Shown here: positions 50,804-59,530 of the stretch, in pieces
Layout: every line of letters starts with the position of its first letter
Position numbering within the stretch: position 1 is the stretch's first letter
Source of the DNA: Verrucomicrobiota bacterium
GTDB taxonomy: Bacteria; Verrucomicrobiota; Verrucomicrobiia; Opitutales; Opitutaceae
Assembly: GCA_016222805.1 (NCBI GenBank)
Contig: JACRQG010000027.1
Span: 1-64,000, forward strand
Direction: 5' to 3'
DNA length: 64,000 nucleotides
The notes under the pieces: model-generated
Databases searched by the model: none
The model's input: only the letters and a program-made list of their open reading frames with translations
What the model was told of the DNA's origin: nothing
Program-made: the position numbers and the translations under genes

Positions 50804-52078
50804 ATGAAATTATCCCGACGTTGTTTCCTCAAGACCGCCGCCGTGGCCGTGGGAATGCCCACGTTCATTCCCGCCTCCGCCCTGGGGCGGGACGGGACAG
50901 TGGCCCCCAGTAATCGCATCGTGCTCGGCGGCATTGGTATCGGCCCCCGCGGCCGCGAGGATCTCAAGGCCTTCCTCAGCCAGCCCGACGTGCAGTTCGT
51001 GGCGATCGCGGATGTCCAGGAGGCGCGCCGGGAGATCGTGCGCGTCATGGCCAACCGGCAGTACAACAACCAGGACTGCGTGAAGACGCCCGAGATGTTC
51101 GACGTACTCGGCCGGAAGGACATCGATGCGTTGCTGATTGCCACCGGTGATCGCTGGCACGCCGTGGCGACGATCCTCGCGGCCAAGGCCGGCAAGGACG
51201 TCTACTGCGAGAAGCCGTGCAGCATGACGGTGCGCGAGAGCCAGGAACTGGCGGATGCGGTCAACCGCTACGGCCGGGTCTTCCAGGCCGGCACGCAGCG
51301 CCGGAATGTCGACAACTTCAAGTTTGCGGCGGGTCTCGCCCGCAGCGGCAAGCTGGGCCGGATCCACACGGTGCACGCCGGCATCCTCACGCTGCAGGAG
51401 AGCCACAAGTGGCTGCCGGGAGAGCCGGAACCGGCGAAGGAAGTGGTCGACTGGGATCGCTGGCTTGGTCCGGCCCCCTGGCGGCCCTTCAACAAGGACT
51501 ACGTGAACGGCCGCTGGCGGAACTACTACGATTTCCATGGCGGGGCGGCCCTGCCGGAGTGGGGTGCCCACACGGTGGACCTCTGCCAGTGGGCGGCCAG
51601 TGCGGACGACACGACACCGGTCGAGTTCGAGGCCGACGGCCAGACGATCTACGGCCGCTATGCCAGTGGCGTGAAACTCGTGATGCGCCTTTCCGGTTTC
51701 AAGGGAGAGGGCAACTGGGTGGTGCCCGGCACCTGCCCGGTGCGTTTCGAAGGGGACGAGGGCTGGGTCGAGGCGGCCGACACCGGCAAGATCGCGGTCT
51801 CCTCGCCGAAGCTGCTCGAGGGCGGTGCGCCGAAGGAGATGGCCGGCACTGATCCCTCCAAGCACGTGCGCGATTTCCTCGACTGCGTGAAATCCCGGAA
51901 GAAGCCGGCGGCCAACGCCGACGTCACGCGCCGCGGGCACATCGTGTCGCACGCCGCCGCCATCGGCTGGCGCCTCGGCCGGAAGGTGAGGTTCGATCCG
52001 GTCACCGAGACCTTCATCAACGATCCGGAAGCGAACCGGCAGTGCAGCCGCGCCCGCCGGTCGCCGTGGCACGCCTGA
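50804..52078 (+). CDS. Gfo/Idh/MocA oxidoreductase, Tat-exported (copy 2)
   Basis: A 424-aa paralogue of the gene at 39,519, starting MKLSRRCFLKTAAVAVG (twin-arginine type). IVLGGIGIGPRGRED and DVYCEKPCS are the cofactor and EKP motifs. Much of the sequence matches copy 1 (VAPSNRI, TGDRWHA, QAGTQRRN, EWGAHTVDLCQWA). A HEAT protein follows, as in copy 1. Confidence 0.9.
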   Translation: MKLSRRCFLKTAAVAVGMPTFIPASALGRDGTVAPSNRIVLGGIGIGPRGREDLKAFLSQPDVQFVAIADVQEARREIVRVMANRQYNNQDCVKTPEMFDVLGRKDIDALLIATGDRWHAVATILAAKAGKDVYCEKPCSMTVRESQELADAVNRYGRVFQAGTQRRNVDNFKFAAGLARSGKLGRIHTVHAGILTLQESHKWLPGEPEPAKEVVDWDRWLGPAPWRPFNKDYVNGRWRNYYDFHGGAALPEWGAHTVDLCQWAASADDTTPVEFEADGQTIYGRYASGVKLVMRLSGFKGEGNWVVPGTCPVRFEGDEGWVEAADTGKIAVSSPKLLEGGAPKEMAGTDPSKHVRDFLDCVKSRKKPAANADVTRRGHIVSHAAAIGWRLGRKVRFDPVTETFINDPEANRQCSRARRSPWHA

Positions 52079-52101
52079 ACCCAAACCCAGCCTCTCTCCG
52101 T

Positions 52102-52749
52102 ATGATCCCCTTCCGTCTTTCCGGCCCGGTTGCCTTCCTTCTCCCGCTGGCGGTCCTCGTCGCGGCTCCTGATCCACGGGAGGCGAAGCTGCTCGCGGTG
52201 CTCTCCTCCGAGGCGGGCGTGCAGGAAAAAGCGCGCGCCTGCCAGGAACTCGCCTCGATTGCCAGCCCGGCGTCGGTGCCGGCCCTGGCCGCGCTGCTCA
52301 GCCATGAGCAGCTCGGCGATTATGCCCGCAGCGGCCTGGAGTCGATCGCCGATCCGTCCGCGGGCGCCGCCCTGCGAAAAGCCCTCGGAAGCCTCCAAGG
52401 CCGGCAGCTCGCCGGAGCGGTGAATTCCCTGGGCGTGCGGCGCGAAGTGGCGGCCGTACCCGACCTGCAGAAGCTTGCGCTCGATCCCAGCCGGGGCGCG
52501 GCGGCGGAAGCCCTCGCTTCCCTGGGCATGATCGGCAATGCCGACGCGGCCAAGACTCTGCAGAAGGTCCTGGCGGACGGGCCGGCCAACCTGCGTGAAG
52601 CCGCCGGCCATGCCGCTCTCGAGGCGGCCGCCCGGCTGTCCAAGGCGGGCAACGCCGCCGCCGCCCGCGGTCTCCTCGAAGCGATCGGTCGGGCGCTGCC
52701 CAATACCCATCTGGCGGCGATCGCCAAGGCGCAGGCGGCCCGCCGCTAA
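52102..52749 (+). CDS. Exported HEAT-repeat protein (short paralogue)
   Basis: A 215-aa protein from ATG 52102 with a signal peptide (GPVAFLLPLAVLVAA). It repeats the N-terminal HEAT part of the 870-aa protein at 40,937 (LGDYARSGLESIADPSAGAAL against LGQYARDALEQMEDPAAG), but lacks the remaining repeats and the DUF1080 domain. It is followed by a strong terminator. Confidence 0.82.
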   Translation: MIPFRLSGPVAFLLPLAVLVAAPDPREAKLLAVLSSEAGVQEKARACQELASIASPASVPALAALLSHEQLGDYARSGLESIADPSAGAALRKALGSLQGRQLAGAVNSLGVRREVAAVPDLQKLALDPSRGAAAEALASLGMIGNADAAKTLQKVLADGPANLREAAGHAALEAAARLSKAGNAAAARGLLEAIGRALPNTHLAAIAKAQAARR

Positions 52750-52767
52750 TCCGCGGCCCGTCTGGCG

Positions 52768-52804
52768 GGCGCCGGGGTCTTTCCCCCGGCGCCTCGTTTT
52801 ATTT
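52768..52804 (+). terminator. Rho-independent terminator
   Basis: GGCGCCGGGG / CCCCGGCGCC, a 10-bp perfect stem with loop TCTTTC, followed by TCGTTTTATTT. It closes the Gfo/Idh plus HEAT unit and faces the convergent flavoprotein gene. Confidence 0.85.
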
Positions 52805-53482
52805 CGCCGACGCGGCGAGGCGCAGTGCGACCTCGGCGACGCGTTTGCCCACCCCGCGCACGGTGGCGAGGCTCGGCTCGTCATTCACTAGTTCGTCTTT
52901 CTGCGACTGAATGGTGCCGCCCCAGTGTTCGCCCGGCTTGCCGTCTCCCACCACGACCATGCCCTGCGAAATCATGAACATCAGGAGCTGCTGCACCACC
53001 AGTTCCACGCCGGTGTTGCGGCCGCCGCCGACTGCGATGGCGCCGCCGACCTTGTTGCGGAGCGGGAAACCGCCGCGGCGGAACGCCACCATCCGCTCGA
53101 ACAGATCCTTCAACGGGGAGGAGACGATTCCCATGTACACCGGCGAGGCCATCAGGACCCCGTACACCTCCGGTGCCGTCAGCTTGGCACTGAGGGCCGG
53201 GTAGTCATCGGGCCGGTCGGAGCTCTTGGCGTTGACCGCGATGTAGGGGTCGAGGTTGAGGCCCGAGAGTTCGATGATCTCCGTCGTGATCGCCGGGTCG
53301 ACGGTACGGGCGGATTCGAGCGCGAGTTGCATCGCCTTGTGGCAGGTCTTGCCTTTGCGGAGGCTGCCGACGAGTCCGATGATTTTGACCGAGCCGGCCG
53401 CGGGGGCGGCGGCTCTCGACAGCACGGGCAGGGAGGCGGCGGCCGACAAGGCGGCGCCTCCGACGAACAAACGACGGTTCAT
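52799..53482 (-). CDS. Exported NADPH-dependent FMN reductase-like flavoprotein
   Basis: A 227-aa flavodoxin-fold protein. It starts MNRRLFVGGAALSAA, a twin-arginine-type signal; another Met three residues upstream is possible. FMN-binding landmarks are GLVGSLRKGKTCHKA, MASPVYMGIVSSPLKDLFERM and GGAIAVGGGRNTGVE. It reduces flavin or quinone-type substrates. Confidence 0.85.
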   Translation of the reverse strand: MNRRLFVGGAALSAAASLPVLSRAAAPAAGSVKIIGLVGSLRKGKTCHKAMQLALESARTVDPAITTEIIELSGLNLDPYIAVNAKSSDRPDDYPALSAKLTAPEVYGVLMASPVYMGIVSSPLKDLFERMVAFRRGGFPLRNKVGGAIAVGGGRNTGVELVVQQLLMFMISQGMVVVGDGKPGEHWGGTIQSQKDELVNDEPSLATVRGVGKRVAEVALRLAASAK

Positions 53483-53666
53483 GCTTTGCATAGAAGGGGT
53501 GGGGCGGGGGAGACGTAGCAGTTCCCGTGCAGGTGGAAAACCGAAATCACCTTCCCTCACGGCAAGCCTCGCACGGAGGAGGATGCCACTGAGCTGGGCG
53601 ACGGCGACGGCGATCCCGAACTTGCGGAAAAGAGGTTCCTTGGCGGTAGCCGCGGCCGCTTCCGTG

Positions 53667-55673
53667 CTACCGGCGGCTCAGCCGGAGTACGACGACGCCG
53701 TGGTGGGGGATCGAGCACGGGAGCGCCGCAGCCACTGCGCCCAGGTCCAGCTGCCGCCAGGCATCGCGGGCGATCCAGATCCCCGGCAAGCCCCAGTCGG
53801 CCGGCCGGAATTCGAAGCGCGCCGGAGCGGTGTTCGCCCAGCGGAAGTACGACTGCGGGGTCTTGCCGAAGTCGCCCGTGTTGAACAGGCCCACAGCGAC
53901 AGAGCCGTCTTCCAGCGGCTTCAACCACACCTCCACGCCGTCGCGGATGCCGGCCCGCCGGGCCTGCCGCCCCAGCGGATCCTGATTGATTGCGATCATT
54001 TCGTCGTTGGTCAGGAGACCAAGCGTGAAGGCGTCCAGTTGTTCCAGCGGGCAACCGATGAGCAGGGGAGCGGAAAGGAGGCAGAACAGGCTCACATGGC
54101 TGTACTGTTCATCCGGCGTCAGCCGAGTCGGGTGCATGTCCGCCCCGGTGCTGACGTTGCCGATGATCATCATGTCGGGATCGCTCCAGTGCCCCGGTCC
54201 GGCAAATGGCGCCCAGTGGTCGAGTCCAAAGGCGGTCAGGTACAGGCTAGTCCAGCTGTCCCGGATATCCGGCCCGGTGCGGTAGAGATTGGCCAGGCGG
54301 GCCCAGTCGGCCGCCTTTTCGAAGGGGGCGTTGTTCGAAAGGCTGAACACGATGTCGCGGCCGGAATGGCGCAGGGCCCGTGACATCCGCTCCGCCGAAG
54401 CCACGTCGATGCGCCAGTCGTACTTGAGGAAGTCGATGCCCCATTCGGCCATCTGCCGGGCGTCGTTGGTCTCGAAGCGGTACGGCCCGACGCGACGGAA
54501 CTCCGCCCGGTGGGCCATGCCCTCGCGGGTTTCTCCTCCGTGGGCGAAGTGGGACGAGGCCCCGACGTAGCCGGCGTAGCTCTGGACGTAGGGCGTCGAG
54601 TAGAGCCCGACCTTCAGGCCGAGCGCGTGGATCCGCGCCACCATTTCGGCAAACTCCGGAAATTTCTCGTTGGGCTGCAGGGCTTCCAACGGTCCGCCCC
54701 GCACCCCCTGCCAGGTGTCGTCGAGGTTGATGTAACTCCACCCGTGGTGAATCAGTCCGGTCGCGACCATGGCCTCGGCCGAGGCGAGCACCTTGGCCCG
54801 GTCGATCCGATCCGCCCACGCGTTCCAGCCGTTCCAACCCATCGGCGGCGTGAGGGCGATGGTATCCCCAATCTCGATGCGCAGCTCCTGGGTCGCCCGG
54901 CCGAGGGCATTGATCGCGGTCAGTCGGGTGCGGGAGGTGCCGCGGGTGCCAACCCTTCCGGAGATGATCCCGGTGGCTGGATCAAGGGACAGCCCGGCCG
55001 GAAGGCCTTCGGCCTCGAAGCGCAGCGGGCGCTGTCCGGTGGCCGCCACGGTGAAGAGGAACGGGTGGCCCGGAGTCGCGCCAAAGACCCGGGGCGAGTT
55101 GATTCGCGGGATCGCCGCGGGCGGTGGAGTCAGGATGTAACGCTTTCCGTCGTTGGGCTGACGCCCAGGGCGGGCCTCGCCCTCCATCACGAGTCTCGCG
55201 TCGGCCCAGTTGCAGTAGGTGCGTTTGTTGGCGATGCCGCCCACCGGATCGGTGACGAGCAGGCCGAGTTGCTCGACGCCCGAGAGATCCACGTCGACGG
55301 GCCGCGGGGTATCGCCCACCCGCAGCTCGCCGCTGTCGAAGAGCACGCGGCGATCCCCGAGCACCTGGAAGCGGAGCGGGATCTCCCGGTTGCCCGCGTC
55401 GTCGGGACCGACCAGCGCGGTGAACCGCCGTGCCTGTCCGTCGAGTCGGAACGTCAGCACGCAGATGCTTTGCGCGCCGAGGCCGCGGGTGTGCTCCCGA
55501 CCCTGCATCCGCATCCGGTCCTTGACGTAGTTGGCCTTCACCTGCACCGGCCGGATGCCCTCGGAAAACTCCATGATCGGCAGATCGTCGAGCCAGAGTT
55601 CGCGAGGATCCGCCGCACGGGCTCCGATCGGTGCGGCCAGTCCAAGAATGAACAGAAACGCCAGCAGTCGCAT
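53667..55673 (-). CDS. GH27 alpha-galactosidase with NPCBM-like domain
   Basis: A 668-aa exported enzyme. After the signal (FLFILGLAAPIGARA), residues 25-170 form an NPCBM-type carbohydrate module (HTRGLGAQSICVLTFRLDG). The GH27 barrel starts at PPMGWNGWNAW, then INLDDTWQG, with the nucleophile in FLKYDW and the acid/base region in TGPDIRDSWTSL. A C-terminal beta domain follows. It should remove terminal alpha-galactose. Confidence 0.9.
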   Translation of the reverse strand: MRLLAFLFILGLAAPIGARAADPRELWLDDLPIMEFSEGIRPVQVKANYVKDRMRMQGREHTRGLGAQSICVLTFRLDGQARRFTALVGPDDAGNREIPLRFQVLGDRRVLFDSGELRVGDTPRPVDVDLSGVEQLGLLVTDPVGGIANKRTYCNWADARLVMEGEARPGRQPNDGKRYILTPPPAAIPRINSPRVFGATPGHPFLFTVAATGQRPLRFEAEGLPAGLSLDPATGIISGRVGTRGTSRTRLTAINALGRATQELRIEIGDTIALTPPMGWNGWNAWADRIDRAKVLASAEAMVATGLIHHGWSYINLDDTWQGVRGGPLEALQPNEKFPEFAEMVARIHALGLKVGLYSTPYVQSYAGYVGASSHFAHGGETREGMAHRAEFRRVGPYRFETNDARQMAEWGIDFLKYDWRIDVASAERMSRALRHSGRDIVFSLSNNAPFEKAADWARLANLYRTGPDIRDSWTSLYLTAFGLDHWAPFAGPGHWSDPDMMIIGNVSTGADMHPTRLTPDEQYSHVSLFCLLSAPLLIGCPLEQLDAFTLGLLTNDEMIAINQDPLGRQARRAGIRDGVEVWLKPLEDGSVAVGLFNTGDFGKTPQSYFRWANTAPARFEFRPADWGLPGIWIARDAWRQLDLGAVAAALPCSIPHHGVVVLRLSRR

Positions 55674-55788
55674 GGACGCCAGCGTTCAGGACCGAGGGTG
55701 GAAGTAAAGCCGTCCGCACCCGGCGATCCTCCGGTGGCGGCCGTGGCCGGCCGGGGCGCCGGGAGACGCCCGGGCCGCCCCTGGAGTG

Positions 55789-58700
55789 CTACAAATCAAA
55801 GGACGCGCTGAAGATGAACTGTCGGGGGTCGATGATCCGCGCGGAGTGAATTTCGCCGTTGGGGAAGGCGCCCACGGCCTGCAGTCGCCCTCCCTCCTGG
55901 AGGTTGCGTCCGTTCAGGCGGAAGGTGGCCGAGACGCGATCGGAGAAGAGCTTCGTCCGGTAGGTGACGAAGGCGTCGAAGTAGGCGTGGGTGCCGTCCC
56001 AGATCGGGCGGTTGGGATCGAGGCGGGTGATGGTGGCCGGGTACTTTTCCACCCCCCAGTATCCGATCGCCGCCTTGTCCTCCCAGCGCACCGCGCCGCC
56101 CACGCTCATGGCGCGCAGGATGCGGTGTTCGGTGAGACCGGAGAGCTGGTAGCTGGTGCTGATTCGGAAGGCGTAGCGCCGGATCTGCGGCCGGGGCTTG
56201 CCTTCGGTCTCGCGGATGATCGACCAGGGCGCCTCGACGTTGACCGCATAGTTCTGCGCGGGCGTCTGCGAACCGCCGTAGGCGTGGGCCCACCAGAGGT
56301 GCTGGGGATTGGCAGGATTCACCCAACCGGTGGACTCCACCGTGCCAAGGCCGAGCGCAGGATTGGTATTCGGGTCGACGATCTTGGTCCAGACGGCCAG
56401 GCGCTGATCCGCCCAGCGCTGGATGCTCGAGGAGATGTTGGCATTGAGCGATTGCTTCTCCTCGGCATTGGCGGAGACGGTCCAGTGACGGGTGAGGTTG
56501 AGGTTGATCTCAATCTCCGTGCCCTTGGCGATGATGTCATTGGTCGCGGCCAGGGTGCCAGCGTTGCCCGCTTCCTGCAGCGTATAAAATTCCTCGCGGC
56601 TCAGGCCCATCTGGGTGAACACCGCGGTCTCCACCTGCTGGGCGCTCCACGACGGCTGGGTGAGCGTGTACCAGTCGGTGGCACGTTGGTAGAGGCGGTA
56701 ACGGTCGGCGGCAATGATCCCGTCGAGGCGGAGGATGCGCTGCGCGATGGTGTTGGCGTCGCCATCCCGCGCGTTGAGCTGCGAATTCTCGTAGCGGTTC
56801 ACGCGGAGCACCACGCGGCCGTCGAGCAGATTGAGCCACAGGCCGTAGTCCTTGCCCTTGCCGGTCTGGTTCGGGAGCTGATTGCGGAACAGATCGATCG
56901 CCGGCGGCGAGGGGATGAAGTTGTCGGACTGGTTGAAGTAGATCGAAGAGCCCTGGACGAGCTGGCCGAGAAAGCGCGTGAGGCCGGAGCCGCTCTCGGC
57001 CCAGCCCCGCACGACCCGGAGGTCGCGGAACGGGCGGGCGACGTATTGCTGGGTCTTGGTCCTGCCGCTGCCGATGCGGTAGTTTCCGGCGGCCCAGTGA
57101 TTCATCCGCTCGAAGTCATGCTCGGTGTTGCCACTGGTGAGGAACACCGGCGTGACACCGAACTTCTGATACGAGGTATCCTCGCGAAGGCCGAACGTCG
57201 CGACGAACTTCCCCCCGAAGAACGTGCTCTGGGTAACCCCGCCCTCCGTCTTGAGGATGGTCTTCAGGTTATTGGAGCCGCCGGTGTTGTCGGTGGTGGC
57301 GAGCCGGGCGAGCTTGGTCTGCTCCCGGCGCCAGTTGCCCAGGCCGCCCCACACGAAGGGGAAGGTTCCGTTCGGAATCGCGCCCGGCGCGTAGTCGACA
57401 TTGGTGCCGTTGGCGTCGCCGAGGTAGAAGCGGAAGAACTCGCGCGCCACATTGGGGCCGGCCTGGGGGCCGGGGGCGGGCTGGTTGGACTGGTTGGCCG
57501 GGGCGAAGTTGGCGACGATGCCGCCGACGCCCGCCTGCAGCCACTCCGGCGTCGAAGCGATGGCTTCGCGGAAGGAGTATTTCCGCTGAATGCGGTACTT
57601 GTATTCGTAGTACGGACTGATCTGGTGGCGGCCGAGCCACTTCGTCCAGCGCTGGTCCTCGGTGAAATCGTGCCGGTAGATGAGCTGGGCGCGATAGGTG
57701 TCCCACTTGGCCGGGAAGAACGAGGTGATGGGCTCATTGACGCCGATGTAGGGGCGTCCGAAGAAGGGATTCACCGAGCCGTCGAGGTTGCGCTCGTTGA
57801 CGTCGACCCAGAGCTGGCCGTTCTGGCCGCCGGTGCCGGCATCGCCGACCGGGACGTGGCGGAAGCGTTTGGAGTCCTCCCGGTAGAAGCCAAGCTGGCC
57901 CGCGAGCATCTGGCGGCGGGTGTTGAAGAAGACCTGATCGATCGTGAGGTGATACGTGTGCGAGCGCTCGGAGGTGTAGTTCGGGGCGGCGAGGTTGATC
58001 GACGAGTAGTCGTAGATGCTCTTGTCGAAGACGGTCGGGACGCTGCTGAAGAGCGGCTGATCGGTGAATTTGCCGCTCGTGCCGTTCGGGCCGGGACTCG
58101 TGCCCATCAAGCGGATGAAGTTGACGCCCGAGCCGGTGCCGGTCGTCGGGGTGTTGCCGGTGACAGCCGCCGTGGCGGTCCAGTACGCGAAACCGGTGCG
58201 GTCGATGAAGACATTGCTGCGTTGGAACTGGCCACCGGCGCGGTTGAAGTAGTCGAACTCCGGAGTGGCGATGAACGCGTCGGTCGTGAACGGACCGAAG
58301 GTCTGGCCGTTGACGTGGACCAATTGGGTGATCGGATCCCATCCCGCCTTGCCGCGGCGGACCCAGTAGGAGGCGAAGTCACGCGGCGGGGTGAAGTTCG
58401 GCCGGTTGCCGTGGGAGTTGTAGTAGAACAAAGCGCCGGAAATCGTGGTATTTCGGAAGGGCTGGAACTTCACCATGCCGTTGTAGCGCTGGGAGTAGAT
58501 CCCGGAGGGTTTCCGCTCGAAACCTTCGCGGGCCTGCACGCCGCTCACGCGGACCGCGAGCTTGTCCTTCAGCAGGACGCGATTGACGTCCAGTGCGGCG
58601 CGGTAGCCCTCGTAGCTGTCGACGCGAAACTCGCTCCGCGTCCGATGGCGCGACGTGTTCGCCGAGGCGGGCACTTGGTTGACGGTGCCGGAGGGATTGC

Positions 58701-59289
58701 CGAGGCCGAACACGTTCGCGTTGGGGCCGCGGCTGACCTCGACGGCATCGAGCGAGATGGGATCCAGTGGCGTGCGCCCCATGGTCTCGAAGTTGCCAAA
58801 CGAGATGTTGGCCGACGCGATGCCGCGCACGCGGTTGGCCTGGGTCGGATTGAGCGAGACGTTGTCGGTGAGCTCGCCGTTCCGGTTCATCACGAAGTCC
58901 GAGTAGGTGCCGGTGCCCTCGGTGTTCGCCGTGTAGAGGAACACGTCGTTGAGATCGAGCATCGCGAAGTCGAGCATCTGCTCCTTGGTCACGATCGTCA
59001 GGGGCGTGGCGAGATCCTCCAGCTTCGTATTGAAGCGGGTGCCCGACATCGTGTTAGAGGCGAAGTACCCCTTCGCATCCGAGACCACTTCGAAGGGGGA
59101 GAGGGTGACGATTTCGTCGCTGGCTCGCACGGGGGCGGTCGACGTCGCGACGGGAATGACCGGGGCGGCGGGGGCGGGCGCCGGATCCGTCGGCGCGCGC
59201 TGGCCGAAGGCCGCGCCGACCAGGAGGGCCAGCAGGCACAGGGAAAAGCGAAGGGCGGGCAGGGCAGGGGGAAGGGTTTTGGAGTTCAT
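55789..59289 (-). CDS. TonB-dependent outer-membrane receptor
   Basis: A 1166-aa receptor from ATG 59289 with signal peptide (LCLLALLVGAAFGQ). A TonB-box region is followed by the plug domain (LSPFEVVSDAKGYF, NTMSGTRFNTKLEDLATPLT, VSRGPNANVFGLGNPSGTVN) and a beta barrel ending FIFSASFDL (terminal Phe-x-Leu). It imports glycans or siderophores; with PL8, GH27 and GH28 nearby, a glycan is likely. Very long frames on the other strand are shadows. Confidence 0.95.
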   Translation of the reverse strand: MNSKTLPPALPALRFSLCLLALLVGAAFGQRAPTDPAPAPAAPVIPVATSTAPVRASDEIVTLSPFEVVSDAKGYFASNTMSGTRFNTKLEDLATPLTIVTKEQMLDFAMLDLNDVFLYTANTEGTGTYSDFVMNRNGELTDNVSLNPTQANRVRGIASANISFGNFETMGRTPLDPISLDAVEVSRGPNANVFGLGNPSGTVNQVPASANTSRHRTRSEFRVDSYEGYRAALDVNRVLLKDKLAVRVSGVQAREGFERKPSGIYSQRYNGMVKFQPFRNTTISGALFYYNSHGNRPNFTPPRDFASYWVRRGKAGWDPITQLVHVNGQTFGPFTTDAFIATPEFDYFNRAGGQFQRSNVFIDRTGFAYWTATAAVTGNTPTTGTGSGVNFIRLMGTSPGPNGTSGKFTDQPLFSSVPTVFDKSIYDYSSINLAAPNYTSERSHTYHLTIDQVFFNTRRQMLAGQLGFYREDSKRFRHVPVGDAGTGGQNGQLWVDVNERNLDGSVNPFFGRPYIGVNEPITSFFPAKWDTYRAQLIYRHDFTEDQRWTKWLGRHQISPYYEYKYRIQRKYSFREAIASTPEWLQAGVGGIVANFAPANQSNQPAPGPQAGPNVAREFFRFYLGDANGTNVDYAPGAIPNGTFPFVWGGLGNWRREQTKLARLATTDNTGGSNNLKTILKTEGGVTQSTFFGGKFVATFGLREDTSYQKFGVTPVFLTSGNTEHDFERMNHWAAGNYRIGSGRTKTQQYVARPFRDLRVVRGWAESGSGLTRFLGQLVQGSSIYFNQSDNFIPSPPAIDLFRNQLPNQTGKGKDYGLWLNLLDGRVVLRVNRYENSQLNARDGDANTIAQRILRLDGIIAADRYRLYQRATDWYTLTQPSWSAQQVETAVFTQMGLSREEFYTLQEAGNAGTLAATNDIIAKGTEIEINLNLTRHWTVSANAEEKQSLNANISSSIQRWADQRLAVWTKIVDPNTNPALGLGTVESTGWVNPANPQHLWWAHAYGGSQTPAQNYAVNVEAPWSIIRETEGKPRPQIRRYAFRISTSYQLSGLTEHRILRAMSVGGAVRWEDKAAIGYWGVEKYPATITRLDPNRPIWDGTHAYFDAFVTYRTKLFSDRVSATFRLNGRNLQEGGRLQAVGAFPNGEIHSARIIDPRQFIFSASFDL

Positions 59290-59530
59290 GGGGGGCGGCC
59301 CGGAAGTGGCGGGCACGGGAATCGCGCTTCCCGGCACCAGGCCGGCAAGGGGGCGACGCAACCACGGCTACCGGGGGCGCCCGCCGGTCTCAACCGGCCC
59401 GCTGCGCGCATTGTCGACTGAAGCGGGAAAGGCACCGCCCCGGGGTGGGAGAATTTCCTCGTGGGGAAGCGGGGGCGTGTTTTCGTGGTCTCCTCGCCAC
59501 TCCCGCGCTCTCCCCGATGGGGTCCGACTT

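Noticed and set aside
55786-59421. 1211-aa plus-strand frame over the TonB receptor
   Set aside because: The minus-strand receptor has a full plug and barrel; the plus frame is GC-driven.
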